From: Diphasiastrum complanatum
Lineage: Eukaryota; Streptophyta; Lycopodiopsida; Lycopodiales; Lycopodiaceae
Length of the DNA stretch: 64,000 bases
Assembly (NCBI GenBank): GCA_029204225.1
Contig: CM055096.1
Span: 29,568,995-29,632,994 of the forward strand
Reading direction: 5' to 3'
In this document: one piece after another, positions 45,088 through 56,942 of the stretch
How the letters are laid out: the number at the start of each line of letters is the position of its first letter
How positions within the stretch are numbered: position 1 is the stretch's first letter
Program-made: the position numbers and the translations under genes
The notes under the pieces: generated by a model
What the model saw: only the letters and a program-made list of their open reading frames with translations
Database searches by the model: none
Told to the model about the DNA's origin: nothing

Positions 45088-45297
45088 TTGTTGTCTGATG
45101 GTTTGTTTGCATTCCAAGAGCAGGGAGAAGTAACCCATGGGCTAACGAGGGTATTGGATAGGCGTTTACGCAACCGTCTGATCCGTGAGTACTTGGTCGC
45201 TTGGCATGGTAGGCCTCTTTCTGATGCTACCTGGGAGACCGCGCACAGTCTGCGTGCACAGTACCCTAGCTTTGCCATCGCGGACGATGTTACCTGA
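45088..45297 (+). CDS. Gypsy D chromodomain
   Basis: A 69-residue frame with VLDRRLRNRLIREYLVAWHG and SDATWETAHSL, a well-kept chromodomain (REYLVxW followed by ATWE). It is one frame off the preceding integrase tail. In chromoviruses this part binds modified histones and steers integration. Confidence 0.82.
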   Translation: MLSDGLFAFQEQGEVTHGLTRVLDRRLRNRLIREYLVAWHGRPLSDATWETAHSLRAQYPSFAIADDVT

Positions 45298-45309
45298 GGG
45301 GGGAAGGGA

Positions 45310-45964
45310 TGTTACAGCTTTTACTCCCTGTCCCGGTTGTTTACTGTTTTTACTTATAGATGTACTTCTTGTGAATACAAAAATGGCTAAGTCACCGACC
45401 TGTGGTGACCATTGTAACAGAAATGTAAATGAAGTTGTTAATGATGTTTTTGAGCCTTAGAGTCGCATGTTGCTTGGGTATAGGGTACTGGGTCATTAAT
45501 TCGGAGTGGCTGGACTGACCTCCTAAAAAGTAGGAGAGTTGACTAGTCAACGTGACACATGTCATATGCTCACTGGGACACTTGGTCCAGTGAATGAGTG
45601 ACACATGTCAGGGTTGACCAGTCAAACATGACACGTGTCACGCTCACTGGGACACTTGGTCCAATGGATGAGTGACACATGTCAGCCTACTCACTTGCGT
45701 ATGTGTCAGGGTACTGCCAAGTGGCAAGTGTCGACTGTGCATGGAGTTGGCCGTGTGTCGAGATTTAGGAAGGGTCAGGGTTAAGGGGTGCTTGAGGATT
45801 GTGTATAAGTGAGCCTAGAGAGAGGCATTCCGGATCATAATCTATGCAGCAAAGGCTGGGAGGAGACAAGGCAGCCAACTCCACCTTGTGTTAGACGTAA
45901 TTTGATGCTTGTATGTGCAGGAAATTAGCAAGGTTTGAATAGAAGATCAGAGAGGGAGTCTGAC
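45310..45964 (+). repeat. Gypsy D 3' LTR with G-box palindromes
   Basis: About 655 bp, TGTTACAGC..GTCTGAC. TGACACATGTCA occurs at 45553-45564, 45599-45610 and 45673-45684, and TGACACGTGTCA at 45629-45640, within a loose 45-75 bp tandem arrangement that also repeats GGACACTTGGTCCA. The CACGTG core is the plant G-box bound by bZIP/bHLH factors. The terminal A seen in the 5' LTR is G here. Confidence 0.85.
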
Positions 45965-46337
45965 GGAGGGTGAGCATAGGGAGGGTAGAACTGTAGCGAG
46001 GGGGGGTGAGGAGTCAGCATGGTTTGTCAGGGAGGGGGCCTGGTGAGGGATCAGTGGGGGGGGGGGGGGGGGGGGGGGGTGTTTGAGGGATCAGCGAGGG
46101 GGCTTGGTGAGGGATCAGCGAAGGGGCCTGGTGAGGAATCAACGAGCGGAGGGGGGGTGAGGTGGCAACAAGGGTAGGAGAGCGAGTGGGCCGGCGAGGA
46201 GCAGTGGCGTGTGGAGGAGCCATGGCACGGGCGTCAGCAGGGCTAGAGGGAGAGCGTCACCAGGGCGTCATCTAGTCGTCAGTAGGGCGTCAGCAGGATC
46301 AGGTCAGCAGGGCGCCACCATCGCGCGCGCACGTGCG
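45965..46337. repeat. G-rich minisatellite with a run of 24 G
   Basis: Copies of GAGGGATCAGCGAGGGGGCCTGGT (about 27 bp) fill 46020-46170, with G24 at 46056-46079. A second array of GTCAGCAGGGC words covers 46230-46320 and ends in CGCGCGCGCACGTGCG beside gypsy B3. No gene. The frames over it are artefacts. Confidence 0.85.
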
Positions 46338-46783
46338 AGTTATGGACTCGGCTCATTACATTCGCCGCGTCCATTTACATTTACTTTACTTTATGCATAA
46401 GCAGGCCTTGGGCCCTTTTTTATTCATTAGTGACACTTAGACTATATGGTTGGCCTTTGGCCTTATTATTCATTATTAGGCCATTTGGACATATTACTGG
46501 AGAGTGGGGGCCTTCTTGGAGGGCGCACTATTTTCCCTCCCAGTTGGGGGCCCTAGCCACCGGAAGCTTCCTTTTAGGGCTTCCTCTTGGCTATAAGTAG
46601 GGAAACTGTGTCATTTGTTATTCAGCTGATGATATTGATCTCTCTCTTTAGCCTCCTTAATCTCTCTCTTTCCTGCTTTCTAGGGCTAAGTCTTGCTTAT
46701 GTGCTAGCTTTCATAGCTTAAGTCTTGCTTATGTGATGCTTTCATAGCTTAGCTCTAGATCAGCTGTGGCTCTATTCGTAACT
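46338..46783 (+). repeat. Gypsy B3 5' LTR
   Basis: 446 bp, very similar to the LTRs of gypsy B2. The end TAACT directly abuts the primer-binding site. Confidence 0.92.
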
Positions 46784-47470
46784 TGGTATCAGAGCACTTT
46801 CCTGATTGCTGAATTTCAGATCTGATTTTCTAATTGGGTGCCCATTTTCCTTGCTGATTTTTCTCTCTTTGCTGAGGGCTTTCGTCTCTTTGCTTCAGCA
46901 ACATTCAGCACAGTTTGGAGGAGGACCAGCCTCCTATCAAAGCATTTTCCTTGGCGGGGCTTTAGCAGATAGTTAGCGGAAGTACTTCCGCTAAATTTGG
47001 CGGCCGGAAAAAAAAAAAAAATTTGGGCAGATTATTTCCGGCACCCAAGTTCCAACCCTCTATCACCCATTTCCAGCTTGTTTGCAGGCTCTCCAGCGCC
47101 CAATTCCCTCATCTCTTTCGTCCGTTCCTCCTTCCATTTTCAGCCATCTTTTCACTTTTGTTTGCAGGCTGTCCAGCCGCTTCATACTTGTCACTTTCGT
47201 CCGTTTTTGTCTCCGTTTGCAGCCATTTTTCACACCTTGTTTGCAGGCTGTCAACCAAATTTCACGAAATTCCGACTCCGTTTGATACTCCAATTTGTCA
47301 CTTGCCTCCTGGCTGTCCAGCGCATTTTTACAACCTTCATTTTCACTTTTTTTTCATTTGCTGATCGCTGTCCTTTCTTAGTTGTGATAATAGTGGTTTT
47401 AATAGACTAATTTGGGGTGACGACAAGAGTCCGCTCTCTCAAGTTTTCGTCTATTCCTTCCACTATCATT

Positions 47471-48476
47471 ATGGCACATTCACCTACCCCGAGTGAGACT
47501 ACTCAAGAAACCTTATCCGATCAGTTTTGTCGCATGGATGAGACCCTTTCTGACCTCGTTCTTCGCTTCGATACCGTTATGACCGGCTTTGCTACTATGC
47601 AGTCACAGATTGATTCTTTACAGCCTCATGGTCCTGGTAAAGCTCCTGTTTTTCCTTCATTTGGGACTCCCCCTCCATTTGGATTTCCATCTTCCTCTGC
47701 TAGTCAGCCTGGTGGTGGACCGTTCATTCCACCTAACCCATCTCCTGGTTTCTTTTCACGTCCCCCACTTCCTGAGCCACACTTTGCTCGAGACTTTCGT
47801 GATAGGGTACAGCTGGCTACCTATTCCGGTTTCTCTGACGGGAACTTATTAGAGAATTGGTTTGCTAAGCTTGACACATATTTTCAGATCTACCCTAAGA
47901 CTGATCCTCAGAAGATCCAGTTGGCTGCTTTACATTTAGATGGACGCGCCGCCACGTGGGGGCGAGTTTATAGAGCTGATCCTGATCGGGAAGGGCTCCA
48001 TTTATGGCATACTTTTCGCCGTGACCTCCGTCATGCTATGATTGACCCTCAATGGCTCGACCGCCAACGTGATACATTCCGTAGTCTCACTCAGACCAGT
48101 GATCTTGCTTCTTATACAGATCAGTTTATGGAGCTTTCTTATCTTTTCACAGATCTACAGCCCACCGAGCTTATTTCTCGTTACATTGCTGGGCTTCGTG
48201 GTGCTTTACGTTATTCCGTCCTCCCACACTTGTTGAGGCGATGTCTCTTGCTAGTACTTTACAGCATAAGTACTCTGACACTCTTCCTTCTCGCTTCTCC
48301 CGACCCCATCCTTTTGCTTCATCTTTTCCCGCTGCGTCCACCCCTACACCTGCCCCTTCTGTTCCAGCTCTCTCCATTGTCCCTTCGTCTCCTCACGTCT
48401 GCAAAGTTCACTGACCTTCAGCAGCAGCGTCTTTGCTTTCGTTGTAAGAGTCCTGACCATTTTGCCCGTGATTGCT
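47471..48476 (+). pseudogene. Gypsy B3 gag
   Basis: The ATG at 47471 (MAHSPTPSETTQ) is taken as start. Core motifs are the same as B2 except that the W-W pair in TWWRVY is TWGRVY here. The slip after GALRYS is at the same place as in B2. The knuckle CFRCKSPDHFARDC follows in the resumed frame, after which the protease is missing. Confidence 0.85.
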
Positions 48477-48479
48477 TCC

Positions 48480-50120
48480 TCAGGTTGATGCTGCTTCGGA
48501 TTTACAGGTTGTTGCTGTGTGCCTTGCGCCTATATGCCTTGGTTCACAGATATCGTATTCAGTGGTCATTCTTGGTTTCATTGATATTGAGACCGTATAC
48601 CTTGGTGGTATTTCTACTATTTCTTTTGCGCATACTTCATATTGCCCTCCTGGTTTCGCAATATCTTCTCCATTGGTCTCTATATGTCCATCTCTTGAGT
48701 CTGTTATGGCCGATGTTCTTGCTGATTTCTATGGGGTTCTTCATGGGTCCACGTTTGATGGTTCCCTTGCTATTGGTGATCAGGTTGTATCTTCTTTCGC
48801 TTTACTCCATGGATCTCTGCTTGAGGTTTGTGATCTGCCTCATGATATTTCTACGGTTCCTGACATGATTCATGCGCCTTTGGGCCTTACTGTTACACAT
48901 TTTTCATCCGAGGATATTTGCCAGATGGTCACTATTACTTCTCTAGGGTATTTATATGCTGGGATCTTTCTAGATGAGTACACGGACATCCTTCCGTCTC
49001 CTGGTGTTTCTACATATAGGTTTGCTGCAGTGCATGCCGATGCTATGGATATATGGCATTCCTGGTTATTACATATAGCTTGGTTTTCATTTGGACCTGT
49101 TGATTGGTGCTGGTTTTTCCATATTACTGATCGCCTATGGTGCGGATATCTCTATGATTATGCATGTGGCTCTCTATCTGTTCCTTGGATTGTTGCTCAT
49201 TGTCAGGCTTGACATATCCTGTTGGCTTGGGTTATTGTCTCCGTTCCAGCTACTGTTTGTCTCGGTGATCTTCAGGTTCCCTGTCATTTCAGGTTGCTCC
49301 ATATCGCTTGGTCTCCGATGCTGAGTTGCCACTTTGTTCTGGTGTTCCGAGACCATCAGGGTAGCTTGAGAGAATTCCTTCTCCTCTCTTGGATAGTTTT
49401 TGGGGATGTTGCCGCCATATACTTCAGTGTTGCTCATATGTGCTTTGATACTCATTCCCAGCTACACGTGTACGATGCTTGCTACTGATGTTGCGAAACT
49501 TGTTCCTCGTTCCAGTGCATTTCTTCTATTCCTCATTTGTGCGCCTGGTGTGTACTTTGGGATTACACTTGCGGCCAGTTCCGATGGGTCATCCGATTCT
49601 CCATCCGTTTTTGGTGTATCCTATGATGGATTGGTATGTCCATATGAGGCCTTTCTGGATGAGTTTTTCGGCTACAGTTTGTCAGTTGGGGCCTCTACTA
49701 TTTCTAGATTTCTTGCTACTATTTTCATGCATCATGTCTTTTTAGATGATGCATTGATTTCTTGGACCTTCTGGAGCTTTTGGCATGCTGCTCTTCTCGT
49801 GATATGGGCCTTGAGGGTACCGTATGCCATTGGTACTTCTCATTCATGGGCCCTATGGATACCTTGGGCTTTTGACCATGTTGGTGCATATTTCTCCATT
49901 TTAGGCTATCCTTTGTCAGGATGATCTTCTTGGTGCTAGTCTTCCGATGCTGCTATCTTTTCTGGGGGCACCTTGCACATATGGTTGATGGTTACGTGTA
50001 TCATGCGGCTATTCGCGATGAGTGTCCATCTCTTTTCCAGTTTCCTTATTGGCTTCCTGGTGCTGATGCAGTTCTACCTTCTCGGGCTTTTTGGATACCT
50101 TGGTGCTCGAGAGCTTATTA
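48480..50120 (+). other. Orphan internal segment of gypsy B3
   Basis: Counterpart of 23600-25220, same order, high similarity. The 174-codon frame (49400-49924) is conserved in length. No RT, RNase H or integrase core motif was found. Repeated words such as GGATACCTTGG and TATCGCTTGGT or close variants recur, so the segment may be partly built from old internal repeats. Confidence 0.6.
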
Positions 50121-50698
50121 CCCGGGCCAGTTCTCATTTACAGCATGTTCAGCAGCGTTATCAGACCTCAGTTGATCGTCACCGCCGCCATGTTGAGTTT
50201 CAGCTTGGAGATATGGTTTATCTACGCCTACGGTTTGCACGTCATCGTTTTGTCCAGGGCCATGCTTCTACTGAGAAGCTTGCACCACGTTATTATGGGC
50301 CTTATCGCACTTTGGAGGTTCTTAGTCCAGTTACATATCGCTTACAACTTTCTGCTTCCACACGCGCCTGTGATGTATTCCATGTCAGTTTATTACGTGC
50401 TGCTATTGAGGATGACGCTCCTTGTGATGCTGAGTTTCCTACTGCTCCAGAGTTATTTCCATTTTTACCTGCTGCTATATTACAGGTTCGTCTATACCAT
50501 AGTCGACGCTGCCGGCAGATTCTGTTTTTGGTCCAGTGGGATGACCGTCCTATTGAGGAGGCCACATGGGAGCCTATTGATGTCTTTTATCATACACCAT
50601 CACTTGCGGATCAGGCTCGTGCTCTTGTTGCACTTGTTGATTCCTCTACATCAGATGTTGTTCTAGCTTTTGATGCACCAGGGCTTGCTGCTACTTGA
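50121..50698 (+). CDS. Gypsy B3 integrase C-terminus with chromodomain
   Basis: The frame (open from 49973) gives RYQTSVDRHRRHVEFQLGD, LAPRYYGPYRTLEVL, VSLLRAAIEDDAP, and then FLVQWDDRPIEEATWEPIDV. It ends GLAAT before the purine tract. This module is uninterrupted although the catalytic core is absent, unlike in B2. Confidence 0.85.
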
Positions 50699-50745
50699 TC
50701 CAGTTTCTTTTCGGCAGTTGGGTCTTTTTCTTTTGTGCTAGGGAG

Positions 50746-51169
50746 AGTTATGGACTCGGCTCATTACATTCGCCGCGTCCATTTACATTTACTTTACTTT
50801 ATGCATAAGCAGGCCTTGGGCCCTTTTTTATTCATTAGTGACACTTAGACCATATGGTTGGCCTTTAGGCCATTTGGACATATTACTGGAGAGTGGGGGC
50901 CTTCTTGGAGGGCGCACTATTTTCCCTCCCAGTTGGGCCGTAGCCACCGGAAGCTTCCTTTTAGGGCTTCCTCTTGGCTATAAGTAGGGAAACTGTGTCA
51001 TTTGTTATTGAGCTGATGATATTGATCTCTCTCTTTAGTCTCCTTAATCTCTCTCTTTCCTGCTTTCTAGGGTTAAGTCTTGCTTATGTGCTGCTTTCAT
51101 AGCTTATGTCTTGCTTATGTGATGCTTTCATAGCTTAGCTCTAGATCAGCTGTGGCTCTATTCGTAACT
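50746..51169 (+). repeat. Gypsy B3 3' LTR
   Basis: 424 bp. Shorter than the 5' LTR mainly by loss of about 20 bp around CCTTATTATTCATTATTAGG (near 50860) and by small changes. Confidence 0.9.
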
Positions 51170-52255
<1,086 letters not shown>

Positions 52256-52261
52256 CTATCA

Positions 52262-54480
52262 TCATGGTACAATAGATGTCTCTCCGCTTGTAAAATAATG
52301 ATGTATAGTATGCTGTGACAATGTCATTGAGCGAACTGCGGATCTCTGTCTCTGAGTGGATGGTCGGTGTCGTCTTTGCTGCCGTGAAGCTGTAGGAACT
52401 GGCCTGTGGGATGACTGTCTCTCTGGTCGTCTACATTGTCTCTGCCGTCTATGTATGGAAGCATTCGGAATCTCAGCCTCTCCATCAGAATCAGTACTCT
52501 CCTGTCTCTGTCTCTGACGGGATAAACACTCCTGTATGCTCAGCTGTATCAAGGGAGAGGTGTCAACGCCTAGCCTCGCCATATGCAGGTCTTCTGACAT
52601 CTCTCGGATCATCAGTGCAACACATCTGGGGTCCTCATACGATATCAAAGTAGAGAGTGTGAATGGGTGATCTCGAAACAAGCAATAGTATCTCCCTCGG
52701 ATCTCATAGTAGGCTGGGCATCTGAAGAGAAAATGAAACTCATCCTCTACATTGTGTGTATCACACGTACTACAAATCCAAGCATCGCTTGGGGTGTCAC
52801 TGTAGCAGCCAGTCTCAATGGCTAGCTGGTGAGAGGAAACCCAAAACTGACCCATCACTATTCGCAGTCTATGTGAGATACTATCCACCAGATATCCGCG
52901 TACTATAGGATACCGTAGAATGTAAGTGCTGGGATGATGCAAAGCTGCTGCAGCATAGTGTGTGCCTCTACCCTGAAGATCCTCCAGTCGCTGTATGAAT
53001 GTGACAATATGGAACAATGCCTCTAGCTGAATAGGGGGGACGACAAACTCCGCTAGTATAATATGATGCGGTATAGAGGGCTTAGCCCGTATCATCCGAG
53101 ATAGCATATGAATCTGAAGTCGTGAGATGCGTGCCCACTCAGTAGCCGTCAGGCCGGTACTCCATGTCTCTGATGCCTACAGGGCTGAGGGGACTACCAT
53201 AGTGTCAAAGAGTCGGCACGTACTAATCGCATCCCTAATGTGTGAGCTGAAACATAGTCTCTCCAAATCTACCAATGATGCATAGCCCTCCGCAACCGGG
53301 AAACTGCCGCTTGTTGCATGCTGAAAGTGGGACCAAAAAATACCATGCCCAGGTATGTGTAGGAGTCAACTACCTCAAGTGGATGTCCATCCCATAGAAG
53401 CTCCTTTGTCATCATGAAGGATCTAGAGGTGTTAAACACCATAACTTTGGTCTTTGCCACATTCACTGACAGTCCCCACTGTATACAAAGGAGTGAAGCG
53501 CATCCAGATGCCACTGCAGGCCTTCCCTTGTCCTCGAAAGCAAAACCACATCATCAACATATAATAGGACAACATCCCTCTCTCCCAATGTGCATCCCTC
53601 TCCTCCCTCTCTCTGTGTAACCTTCTCAAGCTCATCTATATATAAACGAAAGAGTGTAGGTGAGAGTGGACATCCCTGCTTAACCCCAATAGTACTCTCT
53701 ATCGCTGGCGATACAACTCTTGATACCCAAATCCGGCCAATAACTCGTCTATACAATGCCACAACTGCCTGTATGATATCCTACTAGAAGCCACGATCCT
53801 GAAGCCTCTGTATCAGTAAATGTCTAGGCACAGAGTCAAAGGCTTTGCGGAAATCCACAAAGCAGCAGTATACACGCTCTCTCCTGGCCTTTGCCTCCTC
53901 AATGATGGATCTCAGAGTGAAAACATGATCCGATGTAGTATATTCTGGTCTGAAACCAGCTTGGCCAATGGCATGCAGTGCTCTAGTATCCATCTCTGTA
54001 CTGATCTCTGACTGAAGAATAGAACCATAAACTTTGGCAAAGAGGTGTCTAATCATGATGATACGATAGTTGTTGACTTTCATGGGATCACCGCCTTTAT
54101 GGATAGGATGGATAAGGTTTGTGGACCAAGGGGAGGGGAAACCAGATGTGATAGCGCGGTTGAAAAGGAAAGAGAGGAAAGGTGAGAGGATGTCAACAGC
54201 CTGCTTCAAAAGTTCAGCCTCTAGTTCGCCAATGTCTTTGGCCTTATGTAGGTTCACTCGATTGATGGCCTCTTCTTCTAAATATGGAGAGAATATAGAA
54301 GTACATGTGCATGGGTGTGTGGGAAGTGGAGGTCTGTCAGGTATAGAGTACAACGATGTGGCATAGGTTACCCATGTGCTAAGATCTGTGATCCGGGGTG
54401 GAGGTGCTCGTGAAGGGAATTTTTGCCAAAATGATCTCGACGAAGAGCTAAAGAGAAGGTCCATCATCTTCTTTCCCTGG
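52262..54480 (-). pseudogene. LINE-B: non-LTR retrotransposon RT and C-terminal domain
   Basis: RT motifs in sense order: LIHPIHKGGDP, GQAGFRPEYTTSDH, CCFVDFRKAFDSV (54100-53790), two adjacent TAG codons, then GVKQGCPLSPTLF and the catalytic LLYVDDVVLLS (53700-53540). A frameshift near 53490 and a TAG near 53173 follow. The C-terminal frame 52262-53107 has SSHQLAIETG and the finger CSTCDTHNVEDEFHFLFRC, with an arginine/glutamine-rich tail. No endonuclease is included, because the 5' end is truncated at the (GA)n tract. Its own 3' tail is not visible. Confidence 0.85.
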
Positions 54481-54488
54481 CAGAAGAT

Positions 54489-54492
<4 letters not shown>

Positions 54493-54562
<70 letters not shown>

Positions 54563-54608
54563 GAGAAAGAAGAAGAAGAAGAAGAAGAAGAAGAAGAAAA
54601 AGAAGAAG
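54493..54608. repeat. (GA)n(GAA)n microsatellite
   Basis: GA units passing into AGAAGA units, ending at GCTTTATTAATGTC of LINE-C. Its left edge is the truncation point of LINE-B. Confidence 0.95.
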
Positions 54609-54703
54609 CTTTATTAATGTCTTTTCCATGCCAAAAGGCATATAAGACAGATAAAGGTACATGTCAAGTATGTGGTAATTGTGGGAACGTATATAACTGT
54701 GGT

Positions 54704-54707
<4 letters not shown>
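54609..54707 (-). mobile_element. LINE-C 3' end fragment
   Basis: About 100 bp nearly identical to the 3' end of LINE-A: TTATTAATGTCTTTTCCATG, then CCAAAAGG and ACATGTCAAGTATGTGGTAA. It lies between two (GA)n tracts, so it is a heavily 5'-truncated copy. Confidence 0.8.

Positions 54708-54765
<58 letters not shown>
54708..54765. repeat. (GA)n microsatellite
   Basis: About 29 GA units right of LINE-C. Confidence 0.95.
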
Positions 54766-54767
<2 letters not shown>

Positions 54768-55425
54768 CCTAGCGCACCTATCTTCATAATCATCTAGGTT
54801 TTTAATGCATGAGGTTTCAAGCATATGAAATTTTGAAATAGAGTGCATGTACTATGCACCAACTATATTAGAGAGTCGATTACACCACTTATGAGAGCAA
54901 ATTGAGTAGAATGGAATCGTTGAAAGCAATGAAGTTTTTGTAGAAGCTTATGAGCAGATGCAATTTTCAAGAGGGATGCACTTTCACTACATGAATTACA
55001 ACAAGGTGCCAACCAATCGTTTTGAAAACCAAGAGGAGCTTCGCATACTCATATATTAGCTGTTGTTAGAAACTACACATGCACAAAGGGGGTATAATTG
55101 TAAGATTTCACAAAACCCAAAGTTTGCAATGACAACTTTTTGGAGGTAACTATGCTAGCCAAAGGTGAGTTTGCAACATTCGTATCAACTCTCTGAAGAA
55201 GAACGAGTCATTTAGGTGCATGATACATAAAACCCGAGGTTTAATACTTTTGTGGTTAGAAAAGTTCTATCATTGGCAATAAGTTTCTTAAAACTTACTA
55301 CAAACTAAAGTTGGCAAGTCTTATTGAGTCTTTTTATTAATAACAAAAAATAGGGCTAAAAATTTACATTTCAATTTACAGTCTACAAATCTTCGATGCC
55401 TTTTATATGTATGTATATATGATTA
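54766..55425. other. Intronic stretch, nothing recognised
   Basis: AT-rich, no open frame of note and no terminal repeats. It runs up to the hAT-like candidates. Confidence 0.5.
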
Positions 55426-55691
55426 CATAGTTGCAGTAGATCGTGATCCATTGCAACAACATTTCAAAATGCGTGTTTCGAACAACAAAACGTCGTTCGG
55501 ATCCCTTTTTCTCTAACCCAAAAACTCAAAACAGCTTAGAAAAACTCAAAAGAACCAAAAACACTCATAAGAACAAGAAAAACTCATAAATAGCCTATAT
55601 ATATAAAAAACTCATAGAAACTCTTGGCAAAAAAACCCAAAAAGAAGAAGATGCAATCTAGGATCGTTTTGTTTTGGAACGTGCTTTTATG
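55426..55691. mobile_element. Candidate hAT-like MITE, 266 bp, no clear TSD
   Basis: Left end CATAGTTGCAGTAGATCG is nearly the left end of 22207-28923. The right end in reverse complement, CATAAAAGCACGTTCC, is similar in form. GATCC and TTGCA words recur in both arms. The flanks TATGATTA and ATATAGGA do not match as an 8-bp duplication, so the call rests on termini only. Confidence 0.45.
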
Positions 55692-55700
55692 ATATAGGAT

Positions 55701-56942
55701 CATAGATGCATGGGGCGTTCCGAAACGCGGTCAGGAACGTGTTCCTGGAATTTTCTAGGAACACGTGTTTTTTTTTTGTTTGTTTTTTTTGTTTTTTTTG
55801 CAATATGGGTGTCAGATAGCTCCATTTTTTTTGTGACTCGTGAGGAATCCAAATATAATTTTTTCAAATTTTTTTATGCACTGCAGAAGCAAGATGTTGA
55901 ATACTAGGTGTTCATGGTTCACTAAAGTCAAAATCACTGATTCCTGATGTGCTGATTAACTAATTCACTGATGAATGCATCAAAAGTCTATAGTGACACT
56001 ATCAACATTTGGGAATATTGACCTCAATGAAATAGACTGTGCTCTCTCTGACTCTATGCTAGCATAATACAGGGACTCCCTCTCTGATAATGAGGCTGAT
56101 GCCGGTGGTGGTGATGCCCTGGCTCTGCATCTACATGTGCCACTGCTCCTGCCTCTGCCTCCGCCTCTGCCTCCGCCTCTCTCCCCAGCCTGCCTCTCCC
56201 CAGCCTGGGGCTTGATTGACTTCTTGTTTCGGAGGTCTTGGTTCAGCCGTGTTTGATATCCAGTTCCCGATGATTGTGTCGCCGGGGGGTCCAGGGGGGG
56301 CGGTGACACAAGTGGGGGTTCAGGGGCAGCGCCCCCGAAGATAATTCTTTTGAAAAATGTCTTCTAAAATGTCATAATTTCATAGTCAATTGGACCGTTC
56401 GCTGATCTCATTATTTTGGGCATATTAAAGCATGGTCTACATGTATTCATGTTCCTGCCTTCTTGTTCTTGTTCCTGTTCCGAAGTTCCTAGGGCTTCCT
56501 GTTCTTGCTCCTAAGCAACTTCCTGTGATTGTTCATGTTCCTATTCTAGTTCCTGTTCCTAATTTTTGGTTTCAACTTATGAACAAGAACCTCGGAACAG
56601 GAACAAGAACTTAAACCCTTTTTTTATGGGCAAGAACCTTTTTAAGGAACCCGAAAACAGTGACCTAATCATTTTCTATACGTATTACTCACACTTGAGC
56701 TATTTTTCAAGTGATAGTTATTGTCTTTCAATAACGGTTCCTAGGAACAGTTGCATACTGTTCCTGGGAACTTTTGCGTATCCTCTCTGGAATGAGTGTT
56801 GCAGAACGCTTTTAATTTTTATTTATTGCCCTAATAACCAAAAGAAATATCTGCAACATTCCTGGCAACCCTAAACGGGTTTCTCGGATTGTGATCTAGA
56901 ACACGTTCCGGGCTGTGTTCTGGATCAGATCGTGCATCTATG
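55701..56942. mobile_element. Candidate hAT-like element, 1.2 kb, GGAAC/GTTCC islands
   Basis: Left end CATAGATGCATGGGGCG. Right end in reverse complement CATAGATGCACGATCTG: a 10-base match. Near both ends and at 56440-56660 the sequence is crowded with GTTCCT/GTTCTTG on one side and AGGAAC/CAAGAAC on the other, giving a long imperfect hairpin. The flanks TATAGGAT and GACTCAAC do not match, so it may be a recombinant. A GGGGGTTCAGGGGCAGCGCC block lies at 56315-56334. Confidence 0.5.

Larger units (their letters stand above)
42463..45964 (+). mobile_element. Gypsy D: RT-less chromovirus derivative
   Basis: In sense: partial 5' LTR, primer site TGGTATCAGAGCC (42852-42864), leader, gag, protease fused to the integrase C-terminus, chromodomain, purine tract GGGGGGAAGGGA and 3' LTR. 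RT, RNase H and the integrase core are gone. The first roughly 270 bp of the 5' LTR are missing, so no target duplication can be tested. It lies 150 bp after the young copia element. Confidence 0.88.
46338..51169 (+). mobile_element. Gypsy B3: RT-less chromovirus derivative, 4.8 kb
   Basis: Same family as gypsy B2, opposite strand. LTR ends are AGTTATGG..CGTAACT, with primer site TGGTATCAGAGC (46784-46795) and purine tract GTGCTAGGGAG (50735-50745). Flanks GTGCG and GCGCG agree at 4 of 5 positions within a CG-rich simple repeat. It holds gag, the orphan segment, and an intact integrase C-terminus/chromodomain. Relative to B2 it has lost the protease region, joining the Gag knuckle (FARDC) to the orphan segment near 48477. 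Confidence 0.9.

Noticed and set aside
55980-56309. Arginine/glycine-rich 109-residue - strand frame
   Set aside because: It is explained by a CCTCTGCCTCCG-type simple repeat at 56140-56220 inside a candidate transposon.
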